Assembly (NCBI GenBank): GCA_021229015.1
Contig: CM037788.1
Coordinates: 47,035,520-47,099,519, forward strand
Direction of reading: 5' to 3'
Length of the DNA: 64,000 nt
Origin: Solen grandis
Lineage: Eukaryota; Mollusca; Bivalvia; Adapedonta; Solenidae
The first letter of the stretch is position 1; the number at the start of each line of letters is the position of its first letter. The translations under genes and the position numbers were made by a program. Of this stretch, positions 7,859 to 19,152 are shown in pieces. A model generated the notes under the pieces. That model ran no database searches. It was not told the origin of the DNA and saw nothing but the letters and a program-made list of their open reading frames with translations.

Positions 7859-8197
7859 ATGAGACCGTACACACGTATGTCCACCCCAGACTTGCTAAAA
7901 TTGTTCCTCGACAATCCCAGCTATGAGGAACAAGAGAGCGACCCAGACAGCTATCACGACCAAGTTGATGTGTATGATCAATATCTCACTCTTATAAAAA
8001 GGGGAGATCTCCCTAATTACCTGTCAGTTACCTTTGAAGATGTACCATCTACCCTACTACAGGGATCGGGAGACAGCCTGAACTTCATAGGTGACAAGGA
8101 TCTAACCCGTTGTCATTTGCATCTCCTTGCAGGATGGATGAAGAGATATGTCATGGGATGGAACTGTACAATGTGTGGTATGGACCACAATATGTGA
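7859..8197 (+). CDS. Unknown 112-residue cassette protein of the Polinton right end
   Basis: It starts at ATG 7859, 41 bases after TATAAAA. I do not recognise it. It is acidic in the first half (PSYEEQESDPDSYHDQVDVY), has a helical middle and ends with W-N-C-T-M-C-G-M-D-H, a C-x2-C-x3-H arrangement that could bind metal. The last coding bases are tandemly duplicated (8147-8229) and the current TGA falls between the copies; the second copy would encode nearly the same WxCTxCGMDHN tail. The position between a conserved promoter and a conserved stem-loop 3' end, where the copy at 42.5 kb has a quite different ORF, marks it as accessory cargo. A CCTTGCAG at 8124-8131 resembles a splice acceptor, but no good donor was found. 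Confidence 0.6.
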   Translation: MRPYTRMSTPDLLKLFLDNPSYEEQESDPDSYHDQVDVYDQYLTLIKRGDLPNYLSVTFEDVPSTLLQGSGDSLNFIGDKDLTRCHLHLLAGWMKRYVMGWNCTMCGMDHNM

Positions 8198-8229
8198 TGG
8201 GACTGTACAACGTGTGGTATGGACCACAA
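8147..8229 (+). repeat. 39-bp-spaced tandem duplication across a gene's 3' end
   Basis: ACTGTACAA-x-GTGTGGTATGGACC occurs at 8163 and again at 8202. The 39-base spacing preserves phase. The first copy encodes the C terminus of the 7859 gene, and the second lies just past its TGA. Confidence 0.8.
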
Positions 8230-8246
8230 TTAATAAGAAACAAAAC

Positions 8247-8262
8247 GGCCCTTTTCAGGGCC
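8247..8262 (+). terminator. Histone-type mRNA 3' stem-loop (plus strand)
   Basis: GGCCCTTTTCAGGGCC is preceded by CAAAAC and followed by AACCCA, an exact fit to the metazoan histone consensus. A purine-rich stretch (CTCGAAAGGA, 8275-8284) sits where the U7 snRNA-binding histone downstream element would be. It lies 50 bases after the stop at 8197. An ordinary AATAAA at 8353-8358 follows and may serve as a fallback poly(A) signal. Confidence 0.85.
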
Positions 8263-8622
8263 AACCCAAATGTCTCGAAAGGACATTTTACAATTGTCAA
8301 CCCCCCTTTAACTTTAACTTACATAACGTTAAGAAGTGGTCCTCCTTTAAGAAATAAAACATGACGTCAACATGACAATATTGCGTCATTCGAATGTTTG
8401 GTATGCAAGGTCATACTCTTTCTCTCTATCCGATCTTAAGTCATCCTAGTTAGATCTAACAGGTAGGACATGTTTTTTTATTACATACGGTACCATAAAT
8501 CTGTTTTCGTATATAGTACCATTCGGTACTATAGTATAGATTCGGTACCATAAAAAAAAAAAAAAAAATATGGTTTTTTTATGTATAAGTACAAATTACC
8601 ACAGTGCCACCCTTCACTACTC
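8263..8622. repeat. Right terminal region of the Polinton-like element
   Basis: This sequence is repeated almost base for base at 42854-43223. It contains several GGTACCAT/GGTACTAT units (8486-8560), an A-rich run, and ends in CACAGTGCCACCCTTCACTACT, where similarity to the second copy stops abruptly. Read outward-in on the minus strand the end begins AGTAGTGAAGG; Polinton terminal repeats start with AG. The matching inverted left end would lie outside the window. Confidence 0.6.
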
Positions 8623-8639
8623 ACCTTCCCTCACATGTA

Positions 8640-8642
<3 letters not shown>

Positions 8643-8672
<30 letters not shown>
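8643..8672 (+). repeat. (CT)n microsatellite
   Basis: A run of about 14 CT units directly outside the element's right boundary. Confidence 0.95.
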
Positions 8673-8673
<1 letters not shown>

Positions 8674-9713
8674 GAATGGGTTTATTAAAAGAAAGTTCGA
8701 AATAATTCAGTTTTCTTGCCTTCTTAAAAATAGATTCATTAAAAGAATATACAAGAATAAAACTATTTTTAACAACAACTGTATAAAAGATACTCATGGG
8801 CCGATATCTCACGTCTGTTATTGAATAGTGTTTGTTTCCAATTCTAAATAGCACATATTGTTATGCTATTCAAGTCAAAGTCCGCCTGTTGTTTTACACG
8901 AACGTGATAGAAGTTTTACTTAAAGTTTACAGTTTTAATCTAATCTCTATAGAAAGTAAGTTTAGAAGTCGAAACTCGAATACGTCATTCTTTACAGCTA
9001 AATATTTTTGTTATGACATGCCACTATTTCACAATGTGTTCCCTCGGGCAACTTTGTTCGATAATCGGTTTCGGCCTTGGGAAATTTCGTACATTGAATT
9101 AGACTTAAGAAGATGAAAAGGGTGACGGGGTTTCAGTCTTGTCACATATAACTAGTGGATAGATGGTCCCTCTGTTTCCTCTAACATTTGGTGATAGATC
9201 TGTGTGTACTTTCTGGCCAGAATCATTTCAGAAACAACTCTATATTTCAAACTCTCCATTGTACTAATACCAATATTCTAATGTGTGAAAGTCGGAAAAC
9301 ATTATGGGCGACATTCTTGACATTTTAAATGCAGTTTGATATCTGAAGCTGTTTCTAATAACAAATAAGAGTGTAAGATCATTCAACTAACAAGACGTAT
9401 GCTACAGTAACCGTTTTTGTTTTACTATATAGACAAAGATCAAGAGTTATAACTAGCGGAGATAATTTTCTAAAACGTTGTAAAGCAAAATAGAATCACA
9501 CTAAAAACAAATTTATTGAAAAGAAATAGGGGGTCCCCATTCTACTTTTTGAGTTATCTGCCCCTTAAAGAAAGTGATTTTTCCCCTCTTTTCTGTCATT
9601 TTCAAGATCGATCAAGCCTATCGATACATTATTTTATTTCACTTTATTATTTGTTGTTTCATTTCAAAGTTTAAAACAATTCTATCCAATAGAATGTTCA
9701 CTATGTTTCAGCA
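8673..9713. other. AT-rich intergenic sequence
   Basis: I see no gene, no recognised repeat and only short chance ORFs here. Confidence 0.5.
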
Positions 9714-9790
9714 AGCGTCGTGCAGTGGTAAAACGCCGGATCACTAAACCAGGGGTTGTGGGTTCGAATCCCGTTAGAGGCGTGACAGCT
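9714..9790 (+). repeat. tRNA-like SINE head or tRNA pseudogene
   Basis: CGTGCAGTGGTAAAACGCC resembles a box A and GGTTCGAATCC is a perfect box B about 30 bases later. The flanks do not form an acceptor stem, so it is not a functional tRNA gene. Confidence 0.5.
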
Positions 9791-9883
9791 AAAATTATGA
9801 GGGGAGAAAGGGCCAGAATAAAAAAACTGGATGCATATAAGTACAAAAAACATGAAAGACATTTTGAGAGTTACTTGAAAGGG

Positions 9884-9942
9884 GGGGGGGGGAGAAAGAG
9901 AGAGAGAGAGAAGGAGAGATGGCGGGGGGGGGGGGGGGGGTA
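9884..9942 (+). repeat. Poly-G and GA-rich simple repeat
   Basis: Two G runs flank a (GA)n tract. It may be the low-complexity tail of the preceding SINE-like unit. Confidence 0.9.
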
Positions 9943-11425
9943 AAAGACAAGAGGAAAGAAAAATTAATATGATTAGTCTGGATTTTACTGTTTATGTATG
10001 ATCACGATTGTATTATCATTTTAGCTGAAAAGAAAAATGCAGTTCAGAAAAAAGGCTTGAATAGAATCGAGTTTGCAACGCCCTTGGAGGCGGGGTTTGT
10101 TGCACATGAAACATCGTTCTCATTTGTACATTTAAGATAGGAAATAGAAAGTTGTTCTTTTGAAATAAATCAAAGATAAATTTGAATTTCCAGAGCTTCC
10201 AAATGGCCACATATTTAGGGTAACTTCTAAAATTCAAGTTTAAGAAAGTTTAAGAAATTCAATCCGCAAGACTTCATTTTCCTGCTTTGCTTTTAAAGTA
10301 AGAAACTGTTTCTGAATCATACGACTTTAAACCAAACTAATTAAAACAAGACTAGATCAAGCGAGCTCCAGGCTCCTGTCGATATATAGGACATTCTAAC
10401 GAATGAGCCAACTATATGAATCATATCAAATTACTCGTACATGAAGAATTAATATGCACATGCCCTTTGATTACTAGTGGATAGATCAAACAATTAATTT
10501 AAAATATCGCATTGTAAATCAAAAACTATCTTTTGATTTCAGGTTAAAATGAATAATGATAAAATAAAATCCTTAATTTCATTGTTTTGAGTGCACCAAT
10601 ATTTGATATTGCCAGATGGGAATGATCAATTTGAGAAAGAAACTTCAACATTTTAAGCAAAATACTTTCATCTTAGTATTAAAGCACCTCGTTCACAGAT
10701 GATCGGTAGAAATCTACTCTCCCTCGTTAATGTTGTTGAAGCCTTATTTTCCTGACAAAGAAACTCGGAAAGTGTAGGTCACACTGCACAGGAAAACGCT
10801 GTTTTAGTAAACGCATCTTTGACAATTTTTTGTTTGTTTTAATTTAGAATACGATATCCCCGAAGGACAGGTTCCACAACATGACGTCTTTACCAGTTCA
10901 CGGTAGCGATTTCCTAAGTTCATCCTATAAAGTTAGCACATGCGGGAAAAGTGAAAGAATCTTAATAGAGTCTAAATAACATGTTGACAAAAATATACTC
11001 ATACTATACCGAGTATGTCAATTATTTGAAACCATTTCTGAGATTTTGTAAATGAAAGCTGAAACGGCCACAAGTTGTAACCTCTGGAATTTCATCAGAT
11101 GTTAAAGCGAATGCGCGTTTGTGTGCACTCTGAACAGCAGCGAGATCTGAGAACCAGTTCCCCTGGGGATATTTGTATTTTATACAGATGGAGTGTGGGC
11201 TGGGGCGTTCAAACAAGTTTTCGTGCGAAATCGTTCTAATCCACTTGCAAACAACCTAAAACTATTAGAATTTAATTACACATTCCTTCATAAAAAAAAC
11301 AACATTGTTTGATGATGGAGGATATCAAGCGATCCCGTCGTACGACACGAATATTGCCAGTCTGTTCTAATACAGCGTCTGATTTACACATTAATCTTAA
11401 ATATTGTTTGTGATTTTTTTTATTT
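9943..11425. other. Intergenic sequence without recognised features
   Basis: AT-rich; ORFs are short and lack family resemblance. Confidence 0.5.
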
Positions 11426-11454
11426 AGGTTTTCGCCTCTGCAGGGCGAAAACCT
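11426..11454. repeat. Perfect 11-bp stem hairpin at the left edge of a repeat complex
   Basis: AGGTTTTCGCC pairs with GGCGAAAACCT (11444-11454). A second hairpin, TTTCCGCAA/TTGCGGAAA, follows at 11488-11507. Related pieces (ACGGAAAGCCGC at about 13564; AGCGAAAACCAAGATACCGC at about 15782) close the complex on the right, suggesting one hairpin-ended element nested in another. Confidence 0.6.
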
Positions 11455-11670
11455 ATTGTTCTTCTTCTGTTGATTTGTTGTTACGGCTTTCCGCAAACTT
11501 GCGGAAAACGTATAGGGTTTGTTATGTTTATTTTTCTTATTATTATTATTATTATTCTTCTTCTTCCAACCTAATTCAAGAGTTAATTTATATATGTTGC
11601 CAATAGCCAAGCAACATGAAAATTCAAATGCTTCGACAAAAAAGTAAATATTTTTAAAATCAAGTGTTTT

Positions 11671-12830
11671 CAATTTTCATTGACGTAAAATGACGTCAGA
11701 TTTGACGTCAGCTTCAAAAGTTTGTTCGCGCCCTAGAGCCTTCAATTCTGGTCCGATTTTCTTGATATTTTCACAGTAGATGTATTTAAGAATGTAGACG
11801 TGCACTCTGTCTTTCAAATTTCCAAATTTGAAAAGATTGAGATTTTATGGCAAAACCGAGTTTCGAACTTAGGTACAAAAATTGGTTTTTAATGTTACAA
11901 GGCCACCTAATGCGCTAGAAGCATGAAATTTGGACAGCATATTGGCCAAGAGGTCTGCTTTTTATTTCCTAAAAGATTTTATCTCAAGTCACGTGGTTAT
12001 GACGTCATACAATAGACAAAAAGCATATTTTTGAAAAATTTCTTAAGCTCTGGTATCTTTACTTTTAACTCAATCTTTTTGAAAATTGTATTGCAGCGAT
12101 TAAAAAGTTTAAATTTATAAATTCATTTATTTTTAATTTTCAATGACGTCAAATGACGTCAGATTTGACGTCAGCTTTAAAAGTTTGTTCGCGCTCTAGA
12201 GCCTTCAATTCTGGCCCGATTTTCTTGATATTTTCACAGAAAATGTTTTTCAGAATGTAGATGTGCACCCTGGCATTCAAATTTCCAAATTCGAAAAAAC
12301 TAAAATTTTATGGCAAAACCGAGATTCGACATAGGTCCTAAAATTAGTTTTTAATGTTACAAGGCCATCTAATGCGCTAGAAGCATGAAAATTGGACAGC
12401 ATATTGGCCAAGAGGTCTGCTTTGTATTACTTAAAAGATTTTATCTCAAGTCACGTGGTTATGACGTCATACAATAGACAAAAAGCATATTTTTGGAAAA
12501 TTTTCTTTTGCTCTGGTATCATTACTTTTAACTCAATCTTTTTGAAAATTGTATTGCAGCGATTAAAAAGTTTAAATTTATAAATTCATTTATTTTTAAT
12601 TTTCAATGATGTCAAATGACGTCAGATTTAACGTCAGCTTCAAAAGTTTGTTCGCGCTCTAGAGCCTTCAATTCTGGTCCGATTATCTTGATATTTTCAC
12701 AGAAGATGTATTTTAAGATGTAGATGTGCACCTTTGCATTTAAATTTCTAAATTTGAAAAGATTAAGATTTCATGGCGATACCGAGTTTCGAATTTGGTT
12801 CTTAAGTTACATCTTAATGTTACAAAGCTT
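11671..12830 (+). repeat. 463-bp tandem repeat, about 2.5 copies
   Basis: The marker TGACGT(A/C)AAATGACGTCAG begins at 11681 and 12144, with a diverged copy at 12607; both spacings are 463. Each unit has clustered TGACGTCA-like (CRE-type) palindromes, TTTGTTCGCGC and a TATTGGCCAAGAGG block. Short ORFs here are chance. Confidence 0.9.
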
Positions 12831-13560
12831 CCTGATATTAGTATTAGAGCCAGAAAAATACGGATATAATATTGCATTTGTTATCACGGCTTTCTGCAAA
12901 CCTGAAGAAAATGACAAATACATGTTATTCTACTATTTTTTTTATGTTTTCCAAATGTTTAACGGTTTCTTTTTCTAAATCTGTAAAAATAAGCAAATAT
13001 ATAAAGCAAATGAATTGTTGAAAGTTTCAAGACGTTTAAAACGTTAATTACATAGAAATAAGAAAGTATTTTCATAATTTTGCTTACACCTCTGCTTTTG
13101 TTTCCATTTTTAAAAAAAAAAATTTTTGAAAGTCATGGATTTCAAAGTATTTTTTTTTCTTTTTTACAATTTCAATTGTGAATCAAATTGCAATGAATAT
13201 TTGTTAAGTAATATGCTTACAAAGAAAAAGATATTAAATAAAGAATAAAAAAAAAACTTTTAAAATCGATTGACTAACGTAAGAAAAAAAATATTGAGGA
13301 TTGTATTATCTTAAAATGTTCCTGCTTTTTTTTCTGCATGATAGTAAACGGTTGCGTAATTAAATAAGGTCCAGATATATGCTTTCTCAATATCTTCCTA
13401 AGAAGATGAAAATAAAAAAAAAATAAAAAAAATAAAGCTTAATTTTGAACATAAGTATATATTTATGATAATGATGATTTACGTATTAAATAATACATTA
13501 TTAGCCAACATTATTCCATTTCTTTGTATTAACTTATATATTCAATACCTTTGAAATAAG
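12831..13560. other. Very AT-rich stretch
   Basis: Poly-A and poly-T interruptions dominate. I see no gene. Confidence 0.5.
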
Positions 13561-13619
13561 CAGACGGAAAGCCGCTTCGTTTGTATCTTAAACAAACGAC
13601 TTCTAGTTTTTTTTATTTT

Positions 13620-15720
13620 TATTATTTTTCCAATTCCACCCATTTTTGTGTCCAGCCTAGCGGCCAGATGAAAAAAGCTACAGCTATGAAATTTTGGGCA
13701 TGGAGTCATCTTTATCTGAACATGTGCCTAAATGGTCAAACTTTTCACTTTTGTTTCTGATTTAGCCACTAGGGGGCGCAATGCATGTAATCACTGTTTT
13801 GCTAATAACTCAAAAATTTGAAACCTGATTTAGATGTGGTTTTTTACATAATGTTCCTTGTTGACAGCCCAATCAAATATGATGGAAATCTCATCATCGA
13901 GTACTGGGGGAAAAAAATTGTTCTAGGACAGGTTGAATGTTCGAACCTTGGAAAAAAGTGAAATAATGAGGGTAGGTCTACGAAAAACCTTCCCACTTTT
14001 GTTAGAGATCAGATAGAAGAATTCTGTTTGCTGCATACGATTTGCAAGACATATACGCACAAAATATATGGGGTGGCGAATTTAGGAAATGCGTGGTTTG
14101 TCCTCTAGAAAAGGTCAAACTTCACTAAATTTTAGGAAAAATTAAAATTTTAAAAACATGTTTTTGTCGCTCCTGACTTTATTTTCTGTTCATTCTTCAT
14201 GATATTTTCACACAATATGTATTGTTATGTTTGAAAGGGCCTCACAATAAAAAAATTAAAAGAAATTTGAAAAGGTCAAGGTCATATTACGATTATTGTG
14301 TTTTTATTCGGCCACAAATAGCTCCAAAACTAAAAATATTTCATTGAGAGTATATGAACAAAAGTTTTAGTTCTTAAAGAGCTCTTTCCAGTGATGTTTA
14401 GTTTTTGAAGATCGGACTTGATTTGGTCATTATACGGCAGACCAAAGTTTGATCCTTTTTTGGAATAATTGTAAATCAGGTTTTATGCTTCAAATTCTGA
14501 TACACAAGAATAAAAAGTTTGACTTGTGCGACTAATATACTTGATTGAACTATTTGCTGCTTTGCTAGGTACCTAACAGTAAAATTTTAATCAATTTTCT
14601 ATCTCATTTTGCCGCTAGGGGGCGCTTTTCTTGAAATCATTCTTTTGCTTATAACTCAAAAAGTTGAAGCCTGATCCAAATGCGGTTAATTGAATTATGT
14701 TCCTTGTTGATAGCCTAATAAAATATGATAGTTTCTACGTATGAGTGGCTGAAACATTTTGAGCTAGTAATGGAATGTTGAAAGTTCGAATCTCGTAAAA
14801 AAAACTGCAAATGAGGGTAGGTCTACGAAAAACCTATCCATTTTTGTTAGAAATCAGATAGAAGAATTCTGTTTGCTGCAAATGATTTGCAAGACATATA
14901 CGCACAAAATATATGGGGTGGCGAATTTAAGAAATGCATGGTTTGTCCTCTAGAAAAAGGTCAAACTTCACTAAATTTTAGGAAAAATTTAAATTTCAAA
15001 AACATGTTTTTTTGTCGCTCCTGACTTTATTTTCTGTTCATTCTTCATGAAATTTTCACAAGTTATGTATTGTTATGTTTGAAAGGGCCTCACAATTAAA
15101 AAGTTAAAAAACATTGAAAAGGTCAAGGTCATATTACGATAATTGTGTTTTTATTCGGCCCCAAAGTGCTCCAAATCTAAAAATATTTCATTGAGAGTAT
15201 ATGAACAAAAGTTTTAGTTCTAAATAGTTCTTTCGTATAATGTTTAGTTTTTGAAGATCGGACTTGATCTTTTCATTTTACGGCAATCCAAAGTTTGATC
15301 CTTTTTTGGAATAATTGTTATTCAGTTTTTATGCTTAAAATTGTGATATATAAGAAAAAGAATGTTCGATTAGTGCGACTTATATACTTGTTTGAACTAT
15401 TTGCTGCATTTCTAGGTACCTAATTGTAAAATTTTTATCATTTTTTTTCTCATTTTGCCGCTAGAGGGCGCTTTGCTTAAAATCACTCTTTTGCCTATAA
15501 CTCAAAACGTTAAAGTCTAATTGAAATGCGGTTTTCAGCATTTTTTCCTTGTTGACAGCACCACAGAATGTGATGTGATGTGATGATAGGGTATGGGGAA
15601 ATATTTGCGCTAGAGGAGTTTGAATGTTCTAACATTCAAAAAAAAAAAAAAAAATAAAAAAAAAAAAAAAAAAATAAAAACTGTGCAAATGAGAGTAGGT
15701 CTTCAAAAAACCTTTGCGTT
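13620..15720 (+). repeat. About 846-bp tandem repeat, 2.5 copies, each with a CTCF-like core
   Basis: GGTAGGTCTACGAAAAACC occurs at 13971 and 14816, with a diverged copy at about 15694. GCC[AG]CTAG[GA]GGGCGC occurs at 13765, 14611 and 15457. All share an interior block with ATATACGCACAAAATATATG. The copies are about 85-90% alike by eye. A poly-A-rich interruption (15640-15680) lies in the last unit. No coding potential. Confidence 0.9.
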
Positions 15721-15830
15721 CTGTTTCACATTAAAAATTGTGGCTGAGTTGAAATAAAGTGTTCAAGTTGATTAGGTTAAAAGCGAAAACCAAGATACCG
15801 CTTGCGGTTCTAGTTTATTATTTTATTTAT

Positions 15831-16860
15831 ATTCATTCAAACGACACATGATACTTCTCACCAGTCCTTGTTAATTAGAATTTATAGTTTTACAGGCTGG
15901 AAGTCACAGTAACAGATCGTGTACGGGTGCCAGTGTCGTATACATCAGCTTGGGTTACTTCCTCGCATCCCCTAGTGATACCGTGTCGTAATGTCATGAG
16001 TTTTCGTGTTTTTTTCTTATATGTTGATTAATTAGTTTAAACATATTTTATTGTCAAAATACTTGCAAAAATAAACAAAACTATATCAATATACAGCAAA
16101 CATAGTAATGACAAAAGGTCTGACTACAAGTTCTCACAATTTATATTAAGGCCTTCCCAAATTAAATTTTCAAAGTAAATTAAGGTTACGTAATTGGTCC
16201 GATTAGCATGACCTGAACTATTTTATCTCGATTCTACAAATATATGTAGCCACGACTCAATGATACAGATGTAGATTAGTCTAAGACCAGCAAAAATAAT
16301 AGTGTACTAGAGCCAATTATGCAGTCATTAGTGATTTCTTTAGGCTTAATCCAAAATACAATGTATTTATCAATCCACAGATTTTCATATATTTTCCTGG
16401 TTTGTATATGTTATTTTCCGGACATTTGGACTGTACTCGTATTTCAGTGTTAGAAATGCTATGTAATAATTCAGAAATGAAAGAATTGACAAACTGCGGA
16501 AATTCACAGACTACATGATATGGAGTCGTATATTTAATACTAAAAATATTGATATTAATTCAAAGTTGCGAGCCTTATATTGTGATGTTAATAAGGAGTG
16601 TTATTATAAATACTTTATTTTGTAGATATTTGCCCCTGTATATAATGATAAGCCGATTGATAAATCTTATTCATTACAGACCGAGGGGTTAGTACTATTG
16701 TAGTATGTAATAAAGCGGAGCAAATAGAGGTCCGTTTTACGCAGAGAAAACAACAACAAACAACGTGTACATCTTCAATCATAGAAGTATTTTAAAATTA
16801 CGTGAAGAAAACGAAGATAACCGTATTATTTGTTAATCCTTTCCCTCATAGAGGATACCA
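15831..16860. other. Intergenic sequence without recognised features
   Basis: No ORF of note and no repeat that I recognise. Confidence 0.5.
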
Positions 16861-16873
16861 TGAAAAGACCTAT

Positions 16874-16935
16874 GCGAACAGCATAAAACCAGATCAGCCT
16901 GCGAGTGAAGGCTGATCAGGTTTTATGCTGTTCGC
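16874..16935. repeat. Long hairpin (26-bp arms, 25 paired), MITE-like
   Basis: Arms 16874-16899 and 16910-16935 surround a 10-base loop, with one mismatch. GCGAACAGCATAAAACC and its complement form the outer stem. The surrounding 16845-17070 has scattered related pieces (GATCAGGCTG at about 17007), as expected for a short inverted-repeat transposon. Confidence 0.85.
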
Positions 16936-17070
16936 TGCTCCTCAGTGGTCTGGTAATGAGGATTTTACAATTAAATTTGGTAAGGGTTGAGTTTGGTTTT
17001 CTGCAGATCAGGCTGTATGTGGTACCTACTGAGTGCGTCAAATTGAGTCTATATGAGGGTAAGGGTTAAA

Positions 17071-18955
17071 CGAACGTATCGATTACCTTTATCATTTTAA
17101 CCAATCGTAATTTAGCATCTGTATATCCTCAAGTATCCCGCAGACGTTTAGCTAGTTACCCAGAAGGCCTTTGCGTGTCCAAGAGTTATAGTTCTTTTAC
17201 ATACCACATAGTTGAACTTATCGAGAAAGATAGCTCTTGGTTATTGCGGCGAGAGATATGGTTATAGACTTTGTCCGTCTGTCTGTCCGTCCTTCCGTCC
17301 TACATTTTTGTTCGGAGCATAACTCAAAAAGTGTTTGAGGTATCAACTTGATACTTCATAGACGGATAAATCTCATTGAGGACAATAATGATAACTCTAT
17401 CTTTCATGATTTTTGAGTTATTGCCTTTGTTATTTTTAGGCTTAATTTTACCTGTAGACCTTAAAATAGGGGAATTAATAGGTCTTTACATTGGTTTCAT
17501 ATGTATTATCACTTCAAACATCAGTCTTCATTATCAAAAAAATTTCTTTTTAAAAATTAATTATTCTACTCTCCAACACATATTCTAACGAGCAAGCATT
17601 CGGCGGGGTATGGCCATGTTAACATGGCTCTTGTTTCTCCAGTGGTAAGCATTCAAGATGGCGACTGACGAAGTTAGTAGTTAGTTAGTTGAACAAAAAA
17701 CAGCGCGTTACCACAGAGTTCGCTTCGCAAGCCGGGCCTTCGTCCCGTCTCGAGCTACGCTCGCTTCTAGAAAATTATTTAAATGTTAAAAAAGTAAATA
17801 TTTTGCATTTTGCATTTACAAATTATATTACACCGAATGATATCTGATATTGATTATCCATCCACATCTCTCTCTCCCCCACCACACACACACCATCTCT
17901 CTCCCCGTGTTTGTGGGAAGACAAAGTCTGGATTTTATGACAAATTTTGTTAATCCTAATGTAGTAATGAAACGACTACAAATTTGGGATATTAGCCTAA
18001 ACGCAACAAAGTTTGGGAACACATATTTTTACTGGTTGAGTAGGCACAGTATTGAAAATCGTGGCCATTATTTTGTCTTGACATTTCATTTTATAGTTCT
18101 AAGTTAATACTTACACTGTATCCTGTCAGGGTTATCATGGGGTACACCCTTAGTTATTTATATTCATCTTTAAAGGTAAAGTCCCAAATTTTCTCCATAC
18201 GACACGAAGAGCATAAGTGCGTGCACATGTTTGTATAATCAATTACGATGCAATTACATCATTTATCAATAAACATATATAGTTTTCTTGTACTAAAAAG
18301 ATCGAACAACTGGTACTGTGATTAAAAATATCACTGAATGAACGAGTTTAAAAAGTCAAATTTATGTAGGATAATTCTACATTGACGTGATTTAAGAAAT
18401 AATCAAGAATGATGATATTATCTGTTTTTGGCTATTTGAGTCCGTTCGCAATTCCAGCACCCAATTTATAAGTAAACGACGTTTCTTACAGACAACTTAA
18501 GGAACAGTATTCGACCTTGAAGAAAAATGATCTGGGAAGACTTGATACATTTCTTGTAACAAAATCCAGTACTTCTGGATGTGTTACGTCTGCGGGGAAA
18601 TATGCAGTATCGTTTAAAAGGAAAAACAACGGACACTAAAATTTAAGATTTAGAGACGTGATGTAGAGATTTTGACTTTACTCTCCCAGTATTTGATTGA
18701 TATAATGCCTCTGTCAGTGGAAGGGCTTTGGGAGCCATTAGATACAAAATCTGACAGGTGTTTTATTTAATGTAGTCGGGAAGTGTTTTTTATTGTATCA
18801 AGCAAGCCCTACTGCGATCTTAATGATAAATAATAGTTCGTTTTTTTTTGTTTTTAACTGAACAAATTTGAATTATGTGATAATGAATTATCAGATGGAT
18901 AAATCACCACGTATTTACGCTATAAACACTGTATATGAATTCTTTGTGTTTCAGG
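17071..18955. other. Intergenic sequence with pieces of dispersed repeat
   Basis: 17210-17630 has a (CTGTCCGTC)-like tract, AACTCAAAAAGTGTTTGAGG and GGCGGGGTATGGCCATG, which look like a dispersed repeat. No gene is seen; the ORF at 17850-18107 is low-complexity and unsupported. Confidence 0.4.
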
Positions 18956-19020
18956 TAGACATATTCTCCAAATGACTGAAATACTGTCAGTGGGACGTTA
19001 AACTCAACTAACAAACTAAC
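18956..19020 (+). repeat. SINE 3'-end fragment
   Basis: CTCCAAATGACTGAAATACT followed by a GACGTTAAAC and CAAC/CAAA tail matches the 3' end of the full SINE at 31485-31778. Confidence 0.7.
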
Positions 19021-19152
19021 GCTAATTAAATCAGTATCAAAATGAATGAAGTAGAAGTACACATATAATTAACATTTATAATTACTGTTATAAACATTCT
19101 GATACTATTCAACGTAAAGAATATATTTCGATTTCTTAGTTGTGCTATTTAG

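Noticed and set aside
8110..8364. 84-codon ORF with duplicated LYNVWYGPQ
   Set aside because: It runs through the histone-type stem-loop, so the processed mRNA would lack its stop, and it starts inside the better-supported 7859 gene.
9714..9790. Functional tRNA gene
   Set aside because: Box A and B are good but the acceptor and anticodon stems do not close.
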